From Toxoplasma gondii ME49 (Eukaryota > Apicomplexa > Conoidasida > Eucoccidiorida > Sarcocystidae), in contig NC_031473.1 of NCBI RefSeq assembly GCF_000006565.2, positions 62,001-126,000 on the forward strand: a stretch of 64,000 bases of DNA. The letters run 5' to 3'. Below are positions 24,001-34,227 of this stretch, in pieces (the first letter of the stretch is position 1; each line of letters begins with the position of its first letter). A program made the position numbers and the translations under genes. The notes below the pieces were generated by a model. The model saw only the letters and a program-made list of their open reading frames with translations. It was not told the origin of the DNA and searched no databases.

Positions 24001-24777
24001 CAAAGGAGAGAAAGAAGAAGAGAGAGAAGAACCTGAAGCAGAAGAAGACGAAGGAGAAGAAGAGAACGGAGAAGATGCCAGAGAAGCGGAAGAAGAGGAG
24101 GGACAGGAAAGACGCCTTGTGTCGGTGGAGAAGCATTCTTCTCGGGAGAGAGCCAGACAGTTGGAAGGTCGCGAGGCGTCACAAAAAAGGGATTTTTCGT
24201 CATTTCTGAGCGCCTCGTCAGAGGGAGGAGAAGCAACTACGAAGGCAACAACAGAGGCGCCTTTGCCATTTGGCTGCCTGTCGCATCCGAAAGTGGAAGA
24301 GAACAGACCGAGACAGAGGAAAAGAGGAAATAGTCTGGGCCACCCTGTTCGTGCGTGCGTCCTGATTAACCCCTGAGATCTTCGTGCTTTCTCCTTCTCC
24401 TTTCTCGCTTTCTTTTGAGCCTGTGGGGAGGTGTGAGTCCACTGGGAGACTGAGGGCGGTCTTTCCTCTATCTGTTCACGAGGGCCAGGAAGGCGCTTGG
24501 AGACTGACTCTGGCGTGGAGAAGCTGCCGTTGCTTCTAACGCCGTTCGCAACTGAAAGGGAACGATAACTGCGGCTTGGGGACAGAGCGAGGAAGCGCCT
24601 GTGCTGCGGGCACCGCCACCAGTGAACCGCCTGCTCAGCAGCCATGCATCCCTGGTGGCCAGACGCTGCTGTTGCCTGCCTCCTCCTGGCGTCCGCTTCT
24701 CTCTTTTGGGGGCTCGTTTTCTTCGCTCGTTTTTCGCCGCCGCGGAAATGGAGACAGGGAGAGGCTGCCTCATCCAT
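16435..24777 (-). CDS. Membrane-anchored beta-propeller-like protein, about 16 exons
   Basis: Exons, 5' to 3': 24777-23845, 23543-23471, 22868-22716, 22545-22517, 22127-22046, 21629-21544, 20872-20766, 20134-20031, 19639-19572, 19406-19298, 19032-18938, 18673-18554, 18161-18098, 17490-17403, 17049-16902, 16710-16435. Nearly all junctions are GT-AG and in phase, for about 844 residues from the first ATG; an in-frame ATG at 24645 is an alternative start. Residues 147-164 ([18 protein letters not shown]) are a signal anchor or recessed signal peptide. The middle is a series of WD/PQQ-like blades, for example [46 protein letters not shown] and [16 protein letters not shown]-terminal helix ([14 protein letters not shown]) and a basic/serine tail ending SSSDSDFH follow. 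The propeller is therefore probably lumenal or extracellular and the tail cytosolic. No catalytic motif or named family is recognised. The exon 5-6 junction is a problem (see findings). Confidence 0.78.
17774..18042. repeat. Long (TA)n-rich tract in propeller intron
   Basis: Several alternating TA runs, the longest being about 36 bases near 18000-18036, between the exons at 18161-18098 and 17490-17403 of the propeller gene. Confidence 0.9.
21762..21860. repeat. (TATATACA)n microsatellite in propeller intron
   Basis: Seven or so near-perfect TATATACA units, in the intron between propeller exons 5 and 6. A shorter TA run lies at 21277-21298 in the next intron. Confidence 0.88.
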
Positions 24778-26464
24778 GGTTTTGCAGCGGATTTAGAGAA
24801 GGCAAGGGAACACGGACGGATCTCGGAACCCAGCCACTGTCAACGAAGTATCGACAATGTGCCCAGCAAAGCGATGTCGACACATATGCACATGCAAATA
24901 ATACACATAGATATGCACGAATATGCAATTATGTACATGTTTTATACGCTTGCACGCCGTGCGCACGGACCCTGTGTAGGTTTCTTTCGAGCGGATGTTC
25001 CGGCAGGCCTGTGGGGAGAAGTGGAGAAAAGCCGCGCCTGTCAAACAAAAACGTCTATGACTGTTCCTGGTGTCCTTGATGATGCACAGAGTTCGACGTC
25101 GGCGGGAAAGCCTCTTCTCGACTCGACAGCAAATTGCCCAGCGAGGCTGCTGACATGCATCTCTGCCCGCTAAAATGGATACCGGCGTGCGTGTTTGCTT
25201 ACAGGTGTTTGCGGAATTCGCCACAATTCACACATTTGAAGGCAAAGTGCTAAATTCACCGGTTTACATGTACCGTAAGATTTGCTTGTCACGTCGGGGC
25301 CAGCAGCTCGGCCCAGCTCGCACGTTCGCCGGCTGGAGGGGCAGCTAAGCATGCTCACCCCGCTACAAAAGGGACTTGTTCAGTGAGCCTAAAGTACCTG
25401 TATAACGGAGTTTCAACGGTGCAGGGCAGAAGCGAAAAGCTCTAGAAAGCGGTGGACTGTACGGCCAAGTTTTCACTTCTTAAAGTCCGCCGCATGCGCG
25501 TCACACTGCGGTGTTCTCTCTCGCAAGACAGTTGAGGAGCGCTGTGCTGCCTTTGAACTGAGTTCGCCTCCGTAGTGTGCCTCCCTACAACCTGCGCTGT
25601 TGACCGGCTGTGTTGCTTCGGGGCATGAGTACACCAGGTTTCCCCTCGAAAGATGCCTGGCTCGGTGTTTCTGAGAGCAAAAACATATGTTTCGTGCGTG
25701 AGACACAGAGTAAGCGTCGTGCCAAGGAAGAATCGCTCTGTTGGCTGTATTAAACAAAAAATAGAAGGGAACCCTGCTGTCGTCGCCGCACGCGCGCTAG
25801 CGACGTCGCTCCAGTGTACGTCCCCCTCAGAGTGTCGTCCACCGTTTTTTGCCAAGACTTTCCGTGCGCGTTCGCGGAGTTAACCTCTATTGTGTGGTAG
25901 AGCGTCCAGTTTCCACAAACGGTTTCGTCGGACACTTCGGTTGCCGGCAAGAGAAAGGCGAAGACACCTGCTATGGGGGGAGGAAGACAGATTCTTCTCA
26001 ACAAATCTCCGCCGTAGACAACGCGCCCGCGCGCCAGCACCTACGGCGACTCCGTCCCTCCTGGATGGGTGTGGACGCGCGACCCGGATTCCTCCCGCAG
26101 CGCGTTCTCTCGCTGGCTGTTCTTCGGTGACCTCGCGGATTCTCGACGGAATTCCCGGGGCTTTCTCGCCTGTCTATTCCGAAGTTGACAGGTGTATGCC
26201 GATGTCTCCACACTGACAGTTTCACTGGAACGCAACCGCGTGTGTGGCGCAGAGTTTCGCTCGTTGTTAATCGCCAACCTTTGTACCGCAGCGCGTTTGC
26301 TGCTCGTCTTGGCGGCAACACATAGTTCACGGGGCTTCGGAGTGCTCTGTCCCGCCAGACTTTTCCATTGTACCTGTAGAGAAAAAGCGCGGCGCAGAAC
26401 GGCTTCTCGCGATCCACGGATTCAGGAAAACGTTTCTGCGCTTTGCAACCGCGTCTTCTAAAAA
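24778..26464. other. Divergent intergenic region, propeller gene and first tandem paralogue
   Basis: This 1.7-kb region separates divergent start codons and should hold both promoters. The sequence is mixed and unique, with no (TA)n tracts and no supported coding region. A short plus-strand frame at 25653-25883 has no flanking signals and is not called. Confidence 0.5.
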
Positions 26465-27514
26465 ATGGGGAAGTGCAAGTTCGGCGGCGAGTTCGACAAC
26501 CCGGCACTGAGCTGCTGGGCGACGAGCTTGACTGGGCAAGCTGTCGTGGCTCTTGTTCTTTTTCTCTTGGCAGGAAATCCACACTTGCCGAAGGATCCGG
26601 TGGACGATGCGGCCATACCGCGAGTGGCCAGTTCGACTTTTGTCGGTCTCGGCACTGCGCACCTCGTTGTCTGCGCAATTTGCGCTGCTTTGTGTCTGGT
26701 GGGCTTTTTGTTGGTGGGTTTTTTTCAGCTGCCACTCTTGATTTGCGGCATCGCGTTCCAGATTCTGTGTGTGGTGACTGCCGGCATTCTCGGTCAGATG
26801 TTGACTAATTTGGATTCGTACAAGAGCACCGCTCTCGACGACGTCCGCGCGGGGAAGCCGTTTACACCCGCGGACTTTTCTCAGATGTTCGTTGACGACA
26901 ACGAGGGCATGATTCTCTTCGTCTGTGTGCTCTGCATCTTGATGCCCATTTTTGTCATGCAGTCTAAATCTCTCAGGGCTTCCTCGCCTGCGTACGAAGC
27001 TACGCTGTACCCCGGCGTGATCATTGTTTCCCTGGCTAGCGCCGGGTACTTCCTGTTCTGCCGGGCGTCTGGCGTGCTGCAGGGGCTGTCCAGTGCGTGG
27101 TTGATTGTTGGCGCAGTTATTGGAATTTCTGTCGTGATCCAGAAAAACTGCTGCAGCCGGGCCCTGGCCATCGTGCTTGCCGTGATCTTCGCGCTGGGAG
27201 CTGTCTTCGCGCTCATCGTAGGCATTGTCGTCGGAATCAGATATACGGAAGGAAAGAAGGTGCTGACCATGCTGGAGAAGTTCAGCCCGAACCACCGAGG
27301 TGTCTCGACTCTCGAGGAAAGCGATTTTAACAGCTTCAAGACCTACACGCTTGCGGGTGACGGTGTCTACCTGATGATCGTTATCAGTGTGAACTTCTCC
27401 GCAATCGTGTACTTCATCTACTCAGCGCTCGTCGCCTTCCGGAGCATCTGCGGACCTAACAGAAACGCCGCAGTCAAAGACGAAGAGTCTGTCGAGCAGG
27501 CCGAAGAAGCATAG
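26465..27514 (+). CDS. Polytopic membrane protein, tandem family member 1 (intronless)
   Basis: An uninterrupted 349-residue frame from the first ATG; no intron is needed. It is paralogous to the gene at 29473-30588. About eight membrane helices are seen, near residues 22-37, 58-84, 88-112, 148-166, 182-200, 208-226, 233-258 and 300-324. They fall into two sets of four, each with a 35-40 residue polar loop between its third and fourth helix (117-147 and 260-299). This suggests an internal duplication of a tetraspan unit. Shared family marks are an N-terminal KCKxGGExDNPAL, FVGLG at the start of helix 2, and AFRSICGPNR directly after helix 8. The N terminus MGKC could carry lipid, but residue 6 is Phe, which is poor for myristoylation. 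The acidic tail is cytosolic if the N terminus is. There is no signal peptide. The family is not recognised; transporter, channel or structural roles are all open. Confidence 0.88.
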   Translation: MGKCKFGGEFDNPALSCWATSLTGQAVVALVLFLLAGNPHLPKDPVDDAAIPRVASSTFVGLGTAHLVVCAICAALCLVGFLLVGFFQLPLLICGIAFQILCVVTAGILGQMLTNLDSYKSTALDDVRAGKPFTPADFSQMFVDDNEGMILFVCVLCILMPIFVMQSKSLRASSPAYEATLYPGVIIVSLASAGYFLFCRASGVLQGLSSAWLIVGAVIGISVVIQKNCCSRALAIVLAVIFALGAVFALIVGIVVGIRYTEGKKVLTMLEKFSPNHRGVSTLEESDFNSFKTYTLAGDGVYLMIVISVNFSAIVYFIYSALVAFRSICGPNRNAAVKDEESVEQAEEA

Positions 27515-29472
27515 AAGTGTTTGTGAACAAGATGCGACCGCCCCCGTGCATCGCAAAGTTTCAAGTCTTTTTGTAATTATTTTTGTCACGGATATGTTTC
27601 TGTTCAAAAACAATGCAATCAACACCCCAGTCAGAGTGAGAACCTCAATGGAGATGCCGTTGCGGCGACGAGAGTCAGCCTCCTGCAACGGGACCACGTG
27701 ACTCTCTAAAACGGTCGCTTGTGTAGTTGCGTCGCTGAGACGACGCTCTTGCGAACAGTTCGACCTTTGGCATTTGATAATCTCGGTACCAAATAGCCAC
27801 AAAGAAACAAGCCGAATTGTGCTCGTAGTGCGCCCACCGGTTAGCACACGCCCTTGTAGCCTGGCGGTGATAGAAAGAGCCTCTAGGGGTTAATATTTTC
27901 AGAAAAGGGACGGATCTGGGAGATGCGCAACAGTATATCACGGCTGGGGCCACAAGAAAGTTCTTAATCACTATCACGCTCTAATTGGGTTTCACCACCA
28001 CACCCCTGACGTCGTTATTACAGATCTTCCATTGACAACAGCCTTTCAGAGACTCCACCCCTGTATGAGAACATTCATCTTTGGACACTGAAATTGTGTT
28101 GCCAAGCAATTCCGATGTTGAGCTCCCGCGGAAACAATGTATTTCAACACGTGATGATTCGACAACAGATGAGACTGTCAGTCCTTTAGTGGAACTCACC
28201 AATGCTTTCACGCTATCTAGCCTGCCACTCGAGTCGCCGACTTAGTGTCCGTGTTCCCCCTTACCTTCGTGTAACGCACCACAAGACAACAGCGGAACAT
28301 GTAAATTGAAATTCACCCATGTTCAGGCGGAAAGTAAGGAGCAGAACTCACGTTGTGAACACAGCACGGGCTCCAGTTTGATAGGGGAGCACGCAAAAAC
28401 ACAATCCTCCAGAAATGTAACGAGTTCAGGGACTGCACTGGCAGCTGACGCTGAAGCCTCTGCTTTCAACACCCAGAATCAAGGACGTTCAGCAAGGCTT
28501 GACAGCGGAACGCAAAAGAGGCACGGGAAGACATCGGTGGGGACCTTCGAGCTCACGAATCAAATGATAGACTTCGGGGTTTCTCGCTGTGCTGCAGTTG
28601 TACCGTCGTGTGCGATCGTAGTTAACAACAAAAAACGTCACAGTGATGGGCAGGAACCTCTTTTTCTTTGCGCTAAGTTGGTGGTCACATTCTTGATGAT
28701 TCGGCTGCTCAGAGCCACCTTCTCGTGGAAGGGAAGCAAGTGTCCAGGTCACGTTCGTTATTGCGACTCCTTTGCTGCGAACCCCGGCTGATGCTGTGTT
28801 TGGTGATGAGGCTGACGTGTGCCGGAAGATGCCAGATAATCTTGGAAACATACTGTTCAACGGGCGGGAACTAGCCATTCGTTGGCAAGCCACAACGAAG
28901 CATCCATCTCAGATGTGTTAGATGTGTTGGATTTCATTACGCCAACAAGAGATTCCGGTTGAATGTCGTTTTCCCTGACAACTCTTTGAGCACAGAACAT
29001 CCTGCTGCTCGATAAACTCTAGTCGACGCAGAGAAACAGCCGAAAAGAGCAAACATGTCGTTGAGAACAAACTTGAAAAGATACGGATGATATCGTCTCA
29101 TCCGGCCCAGCGTGTTTAATGCTTGTGGCTGCTCGCGCAAGCACACGTCTGCATTTTGATGCAACCAACCTTTTCGACTCGTAGTTTCTGCGCGACTGTG
29201 CTCAGATCGGGGCACTTTTGTCTCCACTCTGTACTTCTTTCCGAAAACGCAGAAATCTTCGTCTCTGTTGTTTCGTTGCCGCTGGCGCGTTTCCTACAGC
29301 GGTCTCGTTGTCACTCGCTGTACGCGTTTTTTGTCGGGGTGTGGCTGGCCGTTTTTCCAGCCAGTTCGCCTGCATTCCAGTCAGACCGCTGAACGGTAGG
29401 GAAAAGGCTTCCGAAGGCCTTCATTATTTCCACCAGAAAGACAGGTGCTGCTTTTCATTCAGCTACCCAAAG
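27515..29472. other. Spacer between the tandem paralogues
   Basis: About 2 kb of unique, balanced sequence without TA microsatellites. I saw no decayed third copy of the paralogue. An open plus-strand frame at about 28306-28791 begins with TTG and has no coding resemblance. The last 250 bases before 29473 are open in the frame of gene 2 but read as 5' leader. Confidence 0.5.
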
Positions 29473-30588
29473 ATGGAGCGTTGCAAACCAAAGGGTGGGT
29501 ACGAGAATCCGGCTATTGGCCTTTGGGCTGTCGGGTGCACCATGCAGCTTGTCTCGGCTCTGCTTCTTCTCATGCTGGCATCTGCTCTGAAGGAGGTAAA
29601 GGACTTGGCTGGCAACCCAGCGAAACCGGAGGTCCGGCTTCTTGAGGTTTCTGCGTTTGTTGGTCTTGGAGTGTCACAGGTAGTCGTGTCGCTTCTCGTG
29701 GCCGCAGTCGTACTCCTGGGGTACTTTGTCTCAGACTGGTTTCTAGTCCTCTCTGCGTTCGTGGGCTTTCTCGTCGAAGTTGTGGCACTCGCATGCTCTG
29801 TTATCTGCGGCATCATTTTGACAGGTGTGGCCACCAAGCAAGCAGAAGCTATTGACTACGTGCGCACCGCGGGAGCCGTTGCTCCGGTTCCGGTTCTTGA
29901 CTACTCTGCTGAATTCGGGGCGACCTACCAAGGAATGATTGTCGCCTTCGGTGTTTTAAGTGTCGCGTCTCTCGTTCCGTTGGCGCGAGCTCAGGCGATG
30001 GCCCCTAACACGCGCGCCATGGAGGCGATGGTTTTCGTGTTTTGCATAACGCTCTGTTTGGTGGTCGCTGCCGTATTTCTTCTTCAGAGCGAGGCGCTCG
30101 CGTCCGACAGAGCTCTCGGAATTCTCTGGGTCGCTGCTGCGGTTGTTGCCTTGGCATTCGTGTCGCTGCAAAAGGCATTCTTACCCCGGATCATGTCGAT
30201 TGTCCTAGCAGTCGTATTTGTGCTCATCGCCATCTATGCAGTCGTATCCACGTTCGTGTGCGCAAACGAGTTTCTCAAGCAGAAGAAACTTTACGCCACA
30301 GCGTCGAGGGTCCTGCAGTCTCAGATGGCCGCATGGATTCAGAGTTTGTCGGACGATGACTACGGAACTCTTCTCCGAGGGTACAGAACTTCCGACGGTG
30401 TGTACTTCCTCATCGCGGCTTCCATCAGTGGCGCCGTCTTTATCTTCGTGGTCGCAGGGGCTTTGGCCGCGTTCCGCAGTGTCTGTGGACCCTCGAGGGC
30501 GGAAAAGCTCATGTCTAGGGAAAGTGCCGAAGAAGCGATTGAGGCCCGGGAAGCGCACGTCCGCGAAGAGCAGGTTCAGGATCCGTAA
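29473..30588 (+). CDS. Polytopic membrane protein, tandem family member 2 (intronless)
   Basis: A single-exon frame of 371 residues starting at an ATG that aligns with the start of the paralogue at 26465 (MERCKPKGGYENPAIGLWA against MGKCKFGGEFDNPALSCWA). The frame is open further upstream, but the alignment and the absence of family sequence there favour this start. It has the same eight-helix, two-by-four layout, the FVGLG motif, a DDDYGTLLRGYRTSDGVYF loop before helix 8, and AFRSVCGPSR after it. Identity to the first copy is modest, so the duplication is not recent or the pair diverges fast. The C-terminal tail is longer and rich in Glu/Ala/Arg. The N terminus lacks the Gly2 of copy 1. The two genes are head to tail, about 2 kb apart, each probably with its own promoter. 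The function is unknown. Confidence 0.87.
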   Translation: MERCKPKGGYENPAIGLWAVGCTMQLVSALLLLMLASALKEVKDLAGNPAKPEVRLLEVSAFVGLGVSQVVVSLLVAAVVLLGYFVSDWFLVLSAFVGFLVEVVALACSVICGIILTGVATKQAEAIDYVRTAGAVAPVPVLDYSAEFGATYQGMIVAFGVLSVASLVPLARAQAMAPNTRAMEAMVFVFCITLCLVVAAVFLLQSEALASDRALGILWVAAAVVALAFVSLQKAFLPRIMSIVLAVVFVLIAIYAVVSTFVCANEFLKQKKLYATASRVLQSQMAAWIQSLSDDDYGTLLRGYRTSDGVYFLIAASISGAVFIFVVAGALAAFRSVCGPSRAEKLMSRESAEEAIEAREAHVREEQVQDP

Positions 30589-33500
30589 CCGAGATCTATC
30601 TTGTCCGTTAAACGCACCCGAGTCGAGCTTTTTAGCTGCTTATTTGTGCGAGTTAGGGATTTTCTCAAAAGGACTTGCGACTGGTCACGCCTCCAAACAC
30701 CGCGTGGGTTGCTTCGGCTGGGGGCTACAGCGCCTGGCGTTTTTGCATCTTCGTCTATTTTGGGTGTTTATGCTTGCGCATGGAAGCCAATTCTTTGTAG
30801 ACCACCGTTTTCCTGCGACCTGCAGACAATTTAAGGATGACAATCCGAGTAATCCTTGTCGCTGTGATGAATTTTTTGAGACACTCACGTCAGATGCCTC
30901 GACCGCAGGTTTGCCCCACTTTGTCAAACACTTCGTAACAGGCGGGTTTAGCAATGAGGTATCCTCAGAGATATTCAAGGGTGAAAAATGCTTGGTGTCG
31001 GATATCAGCCTGGAACATAGATACAGCTCATGCTACACTCATACGGAGAACAGGGGATAGAGATACAACCCAGACTGAACACAGGTAGCGTTTGAGATTT
31101 TAGACCGAAGCCAGATGAAAACAGCAAACCACAAGCCTCCGTTGTCAAATCCCTCCCCATAAGTTTTGACAGACACAGCGCCCTGTTTCTGACAGCTGAA
31201 GTGACCCAAACTAACGATAATTTGCATTTGTTTTTTTCTTGTATTTACCTTCTTACTGAGTATCTGCCCACAACGCAATAGACGTTCACGGAAGTCAGGA
31301 GACGCTCTGGGGCGAAGCGTGTCTCTCGGCTCGCCACCTGTAGCCACATCAGCTGAAAAATCTGACCCCGTGCTTCTACGATAAGTTTATCAATGCATTA
31401 CCGATTCAAACATGTAGCACTTCCTATGCTGCTCAACAAGACATCTGTAGGGAACCGGAACTCCACTGACATTATTTGATTCATGAGAGCTCCATACCCG
31501 AAAGCAGTCTTCCTGTGATCACTGTCAGCAGTCGGTTTGACGTAGTTGGATCTAGGCACTACACCGTGGTGACTTTATGATCAGTCCTATTCTAAAGAAT
31601 TGACGTTTGCTTAGGTTAACAAATGACATACATACAAGCAGTGAACGCTTGTTCATTTCCATTAATGTTGTGGTCCCCTTAGAGCACCATCTCTAGACTG
31701 AATCCGAGGTGGCATTTCCTACCAGCCAGCTTCCGGAAAGCAGCCTCCATTCTCGAGCTGGAACGGCTGCATATTCAAGTGGCACTAGAAACCATCAGAA
31801 ATGTGCCCTTTTTAGCCGTGACCGATAACCAGAACTCCTGAGGAGTGGCAAAGACAACTTGCATGACTCTGCTGTAGAGTTGCAACACCTTGGTAGGGAC
31901 TTTGAAACACTTTTAGATTCAAGGCATGCAGGCTATGGACCATAACAAGACAGGGCGCGGAAGATTGCCATACGGACAAAGCACTGTCTCCGAGTGCCCG
32001 GAAACACAGAAACAAAGCGAGGCCGCGATGTTTTACTCAAGCCCAGTGAACAACAAGAGGCAGCAATCACATGTTCTCACCGCTGCTTTCAATGCGCAAA
32101 CGAAGCCATGGGCTGCTGCGGAACATGCGGAGTACGATTGTCGTGTGTGTAACTGCAGGCATTCACGAGGCCGGGAGATGATAGGCGACGAACTGAGTTT
32201 CAGTTGTGGGTGGACGTTCTGAGAGGTAGACCGTTGTGGCTGTGAACCCGCATAGACACAGAATAGACGGCACTCAACTGGAACAGAATGACAGGAAAAC
32301 AACAGAGAGGAGGACAGCGAAGAGGCAATCTACGACTCTATTCTCGTAGACGCGAGCCCTTACAGTGGGACAGCTGACTTACGGCTGACTTCGACTCATA
32401 TATGATGTCAACTCCTGGACTTAGTTTTATCGTGGCAAGAAATCTCTCCAACCTTTTCTTTCAGATTCACTTCGTCTCTGCGTTCAAAACGAGCTACCAG
32501 AACCCTGCTCCTCGTGACCAGGACAACTGCTTCTGCCCTCGTGTTGCGTCCGTCACTTTTTCGCTTTTCCGAAGTTTCGAGCTGTGCTCTGTCCATGCAT
32601 TTCAAGAAGCTACGATTTGTTCTTTCGAGGCAGGCGACTTCGGCGTGCTGTCTTGCACGCGATTTTCATGGAAACTTCTAATTTCCAGAGGCTGCCCGCA
32701 GTCGATTCCCGAAAGGACGGCGAACCAGTTGGCGGGCACTGCGTTGTCTGGGCGGAATAGTTCCACCGAGCTAGAAGTCGTTCCCAACTGCGTGAACATA
32801 TCCACCGCCGGGGCTGTAGACGAAAAATGCGAATTCTGAAGTTTCCTCGACAATGCTTAGAGCAGTCCTGAAGGACTTGACCGTGTGTGTATCTCGAAAG
32901 TGGAGTCTGACTCAACTGGAGTAACCGAGCAGGTTTCCCTTAGAGCCCGGCGATACACGCGCCTTTGAAATACCTGTATGAAATAGGTCCCGTCTCGGGT
33001 GACCCTGAGAGATCCACCTTTCACCTGCTCGCATTGTGGTTAGTCTGGCTTCTTGTTTTAATGGAAAACGCGAAAAGGGAGGCCAGCAGTGTCTTCTCGC
33101 CCGTCTCCCGTTAAAACGTTCTGGGAGTCTCTCCTTCCCTGCTGTCAAGGAACTCCTTTTTTTCGCGCTTCCTCCTCCCTTCGCCGAACCTCAGGTATGA
33201 ATTTCGTAGCTTCAGGTGCCCCCCTCTTCACGCGCGTCTGGCGCCGAGCCAGCAACGCGCGAGAGCGACCGGACTCTTGTCTTCTGCGCGGGCAATATGC
33301 CTTAGTCCCACAGAGGTGTAGTTGCCTCTCGGGGCTTTGAAATTTCCGCGAAAAAACTCTCGAATTCACCTGTTCTGAAAGCCGATGGACTTTCCTTGGA
33401 GCTTCTTCGATCCGCGACGAAATCCCTCGTTCGCCGCTGCGCGGCTGCTCGCGTGACTTGACTCTCCGCCGCTCGCGCAGACGGTGGAACTTTTTGTCAA

Positions 33501-34227
33501 CAAGGAGAGAAAATGTGTTTTGTGACGAAGCGGCGCTTCCGATTGACTCTCAAAAAGCGCTCTTTTGGTCCTGTCCAGCGAATTGTCTTGGCGGAAAGAA
33601 ACCTTTTCTCGCAGTGTGCGAGACCTAACTCGGACAAGGCAGGTCAACGACGTGACGGTCTGTTTCCCGGCTGCTTCCAACGCGCTTTGCTTTAGGAATA
33701 GACTCCTTCGTACTTCTTTTTTTCCTTGTCTCACACATTTTTCGGATCGTGTTCTTTTCGTGAAAATCGACTGTCTTGCCATGTTCTCCGCCACTTTAGG
33801 CACGGGGCTTGCGCGCGTCCGCCCCGGCCTCGCTGCTTGCTCGGCGCAAGCGCCCTTCGCATTCAACTGCTTTTGTCTTCCTGTCTGAAGCTTCGCGTTT
33901 CACCTCTGAGCGACCCGTGGCGAGCAAGCGACTGAAAGGACGGAGCAAATCGAGTGCGAGAAGGCGCCCGACGTGGAACGCGAAAAGTCCAGACAAGCAC
34001 TCCTCTGAGAACTTCCGTGGAATCGTCAGAATGGAGTAGATGCAAGACGAAAGCGACAGACAGACGGAACGAACCAGGTGAAGCTGTTCACTCTGAGAAG
34101 TCTCTCTACACTGGGTTTGTTCCGACAGAATCCTTCTGCCCGTCTGCGACCCATTGTGTCCTCACAGCCGTCGTTCCCCTTTTAACTCCCTTTTCGTTCT
34201 CCTTTCCTTCTCCCGCCTCCCTGCAAC
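30589..34227. other. Long intergenic region 5' of the serine-rich gene
   Basis: About 3.6 kb with no TA microsatellite. A plus-strand frame at 32402-32839 begins with ATG and encodes 145 residues (MMSTPGLSFIVARNLSNL...), but has no motif or splice context; it is noted and not called. From about 33.1 kb the plus strand gains CT-rich stretches, consistent with the 5' flank or leader of the gene at 34228. No RNA gene was recognised. Confidence 0.45.

Noticed and set aside
28306..28791. 161-codon frame in the spacer between the tandem paralogues
   Set aside because: It begins with TTG, has no motif and no similarity to the paralogues, and its composition is that of the spacer.
32402..32839. 145-codon ATG-initiated frame
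   Set aside because: No family, no signal peptide, no flanking splice signals and no neighbouring exons. It cannot be told from chance in this GC-balanced DNA.
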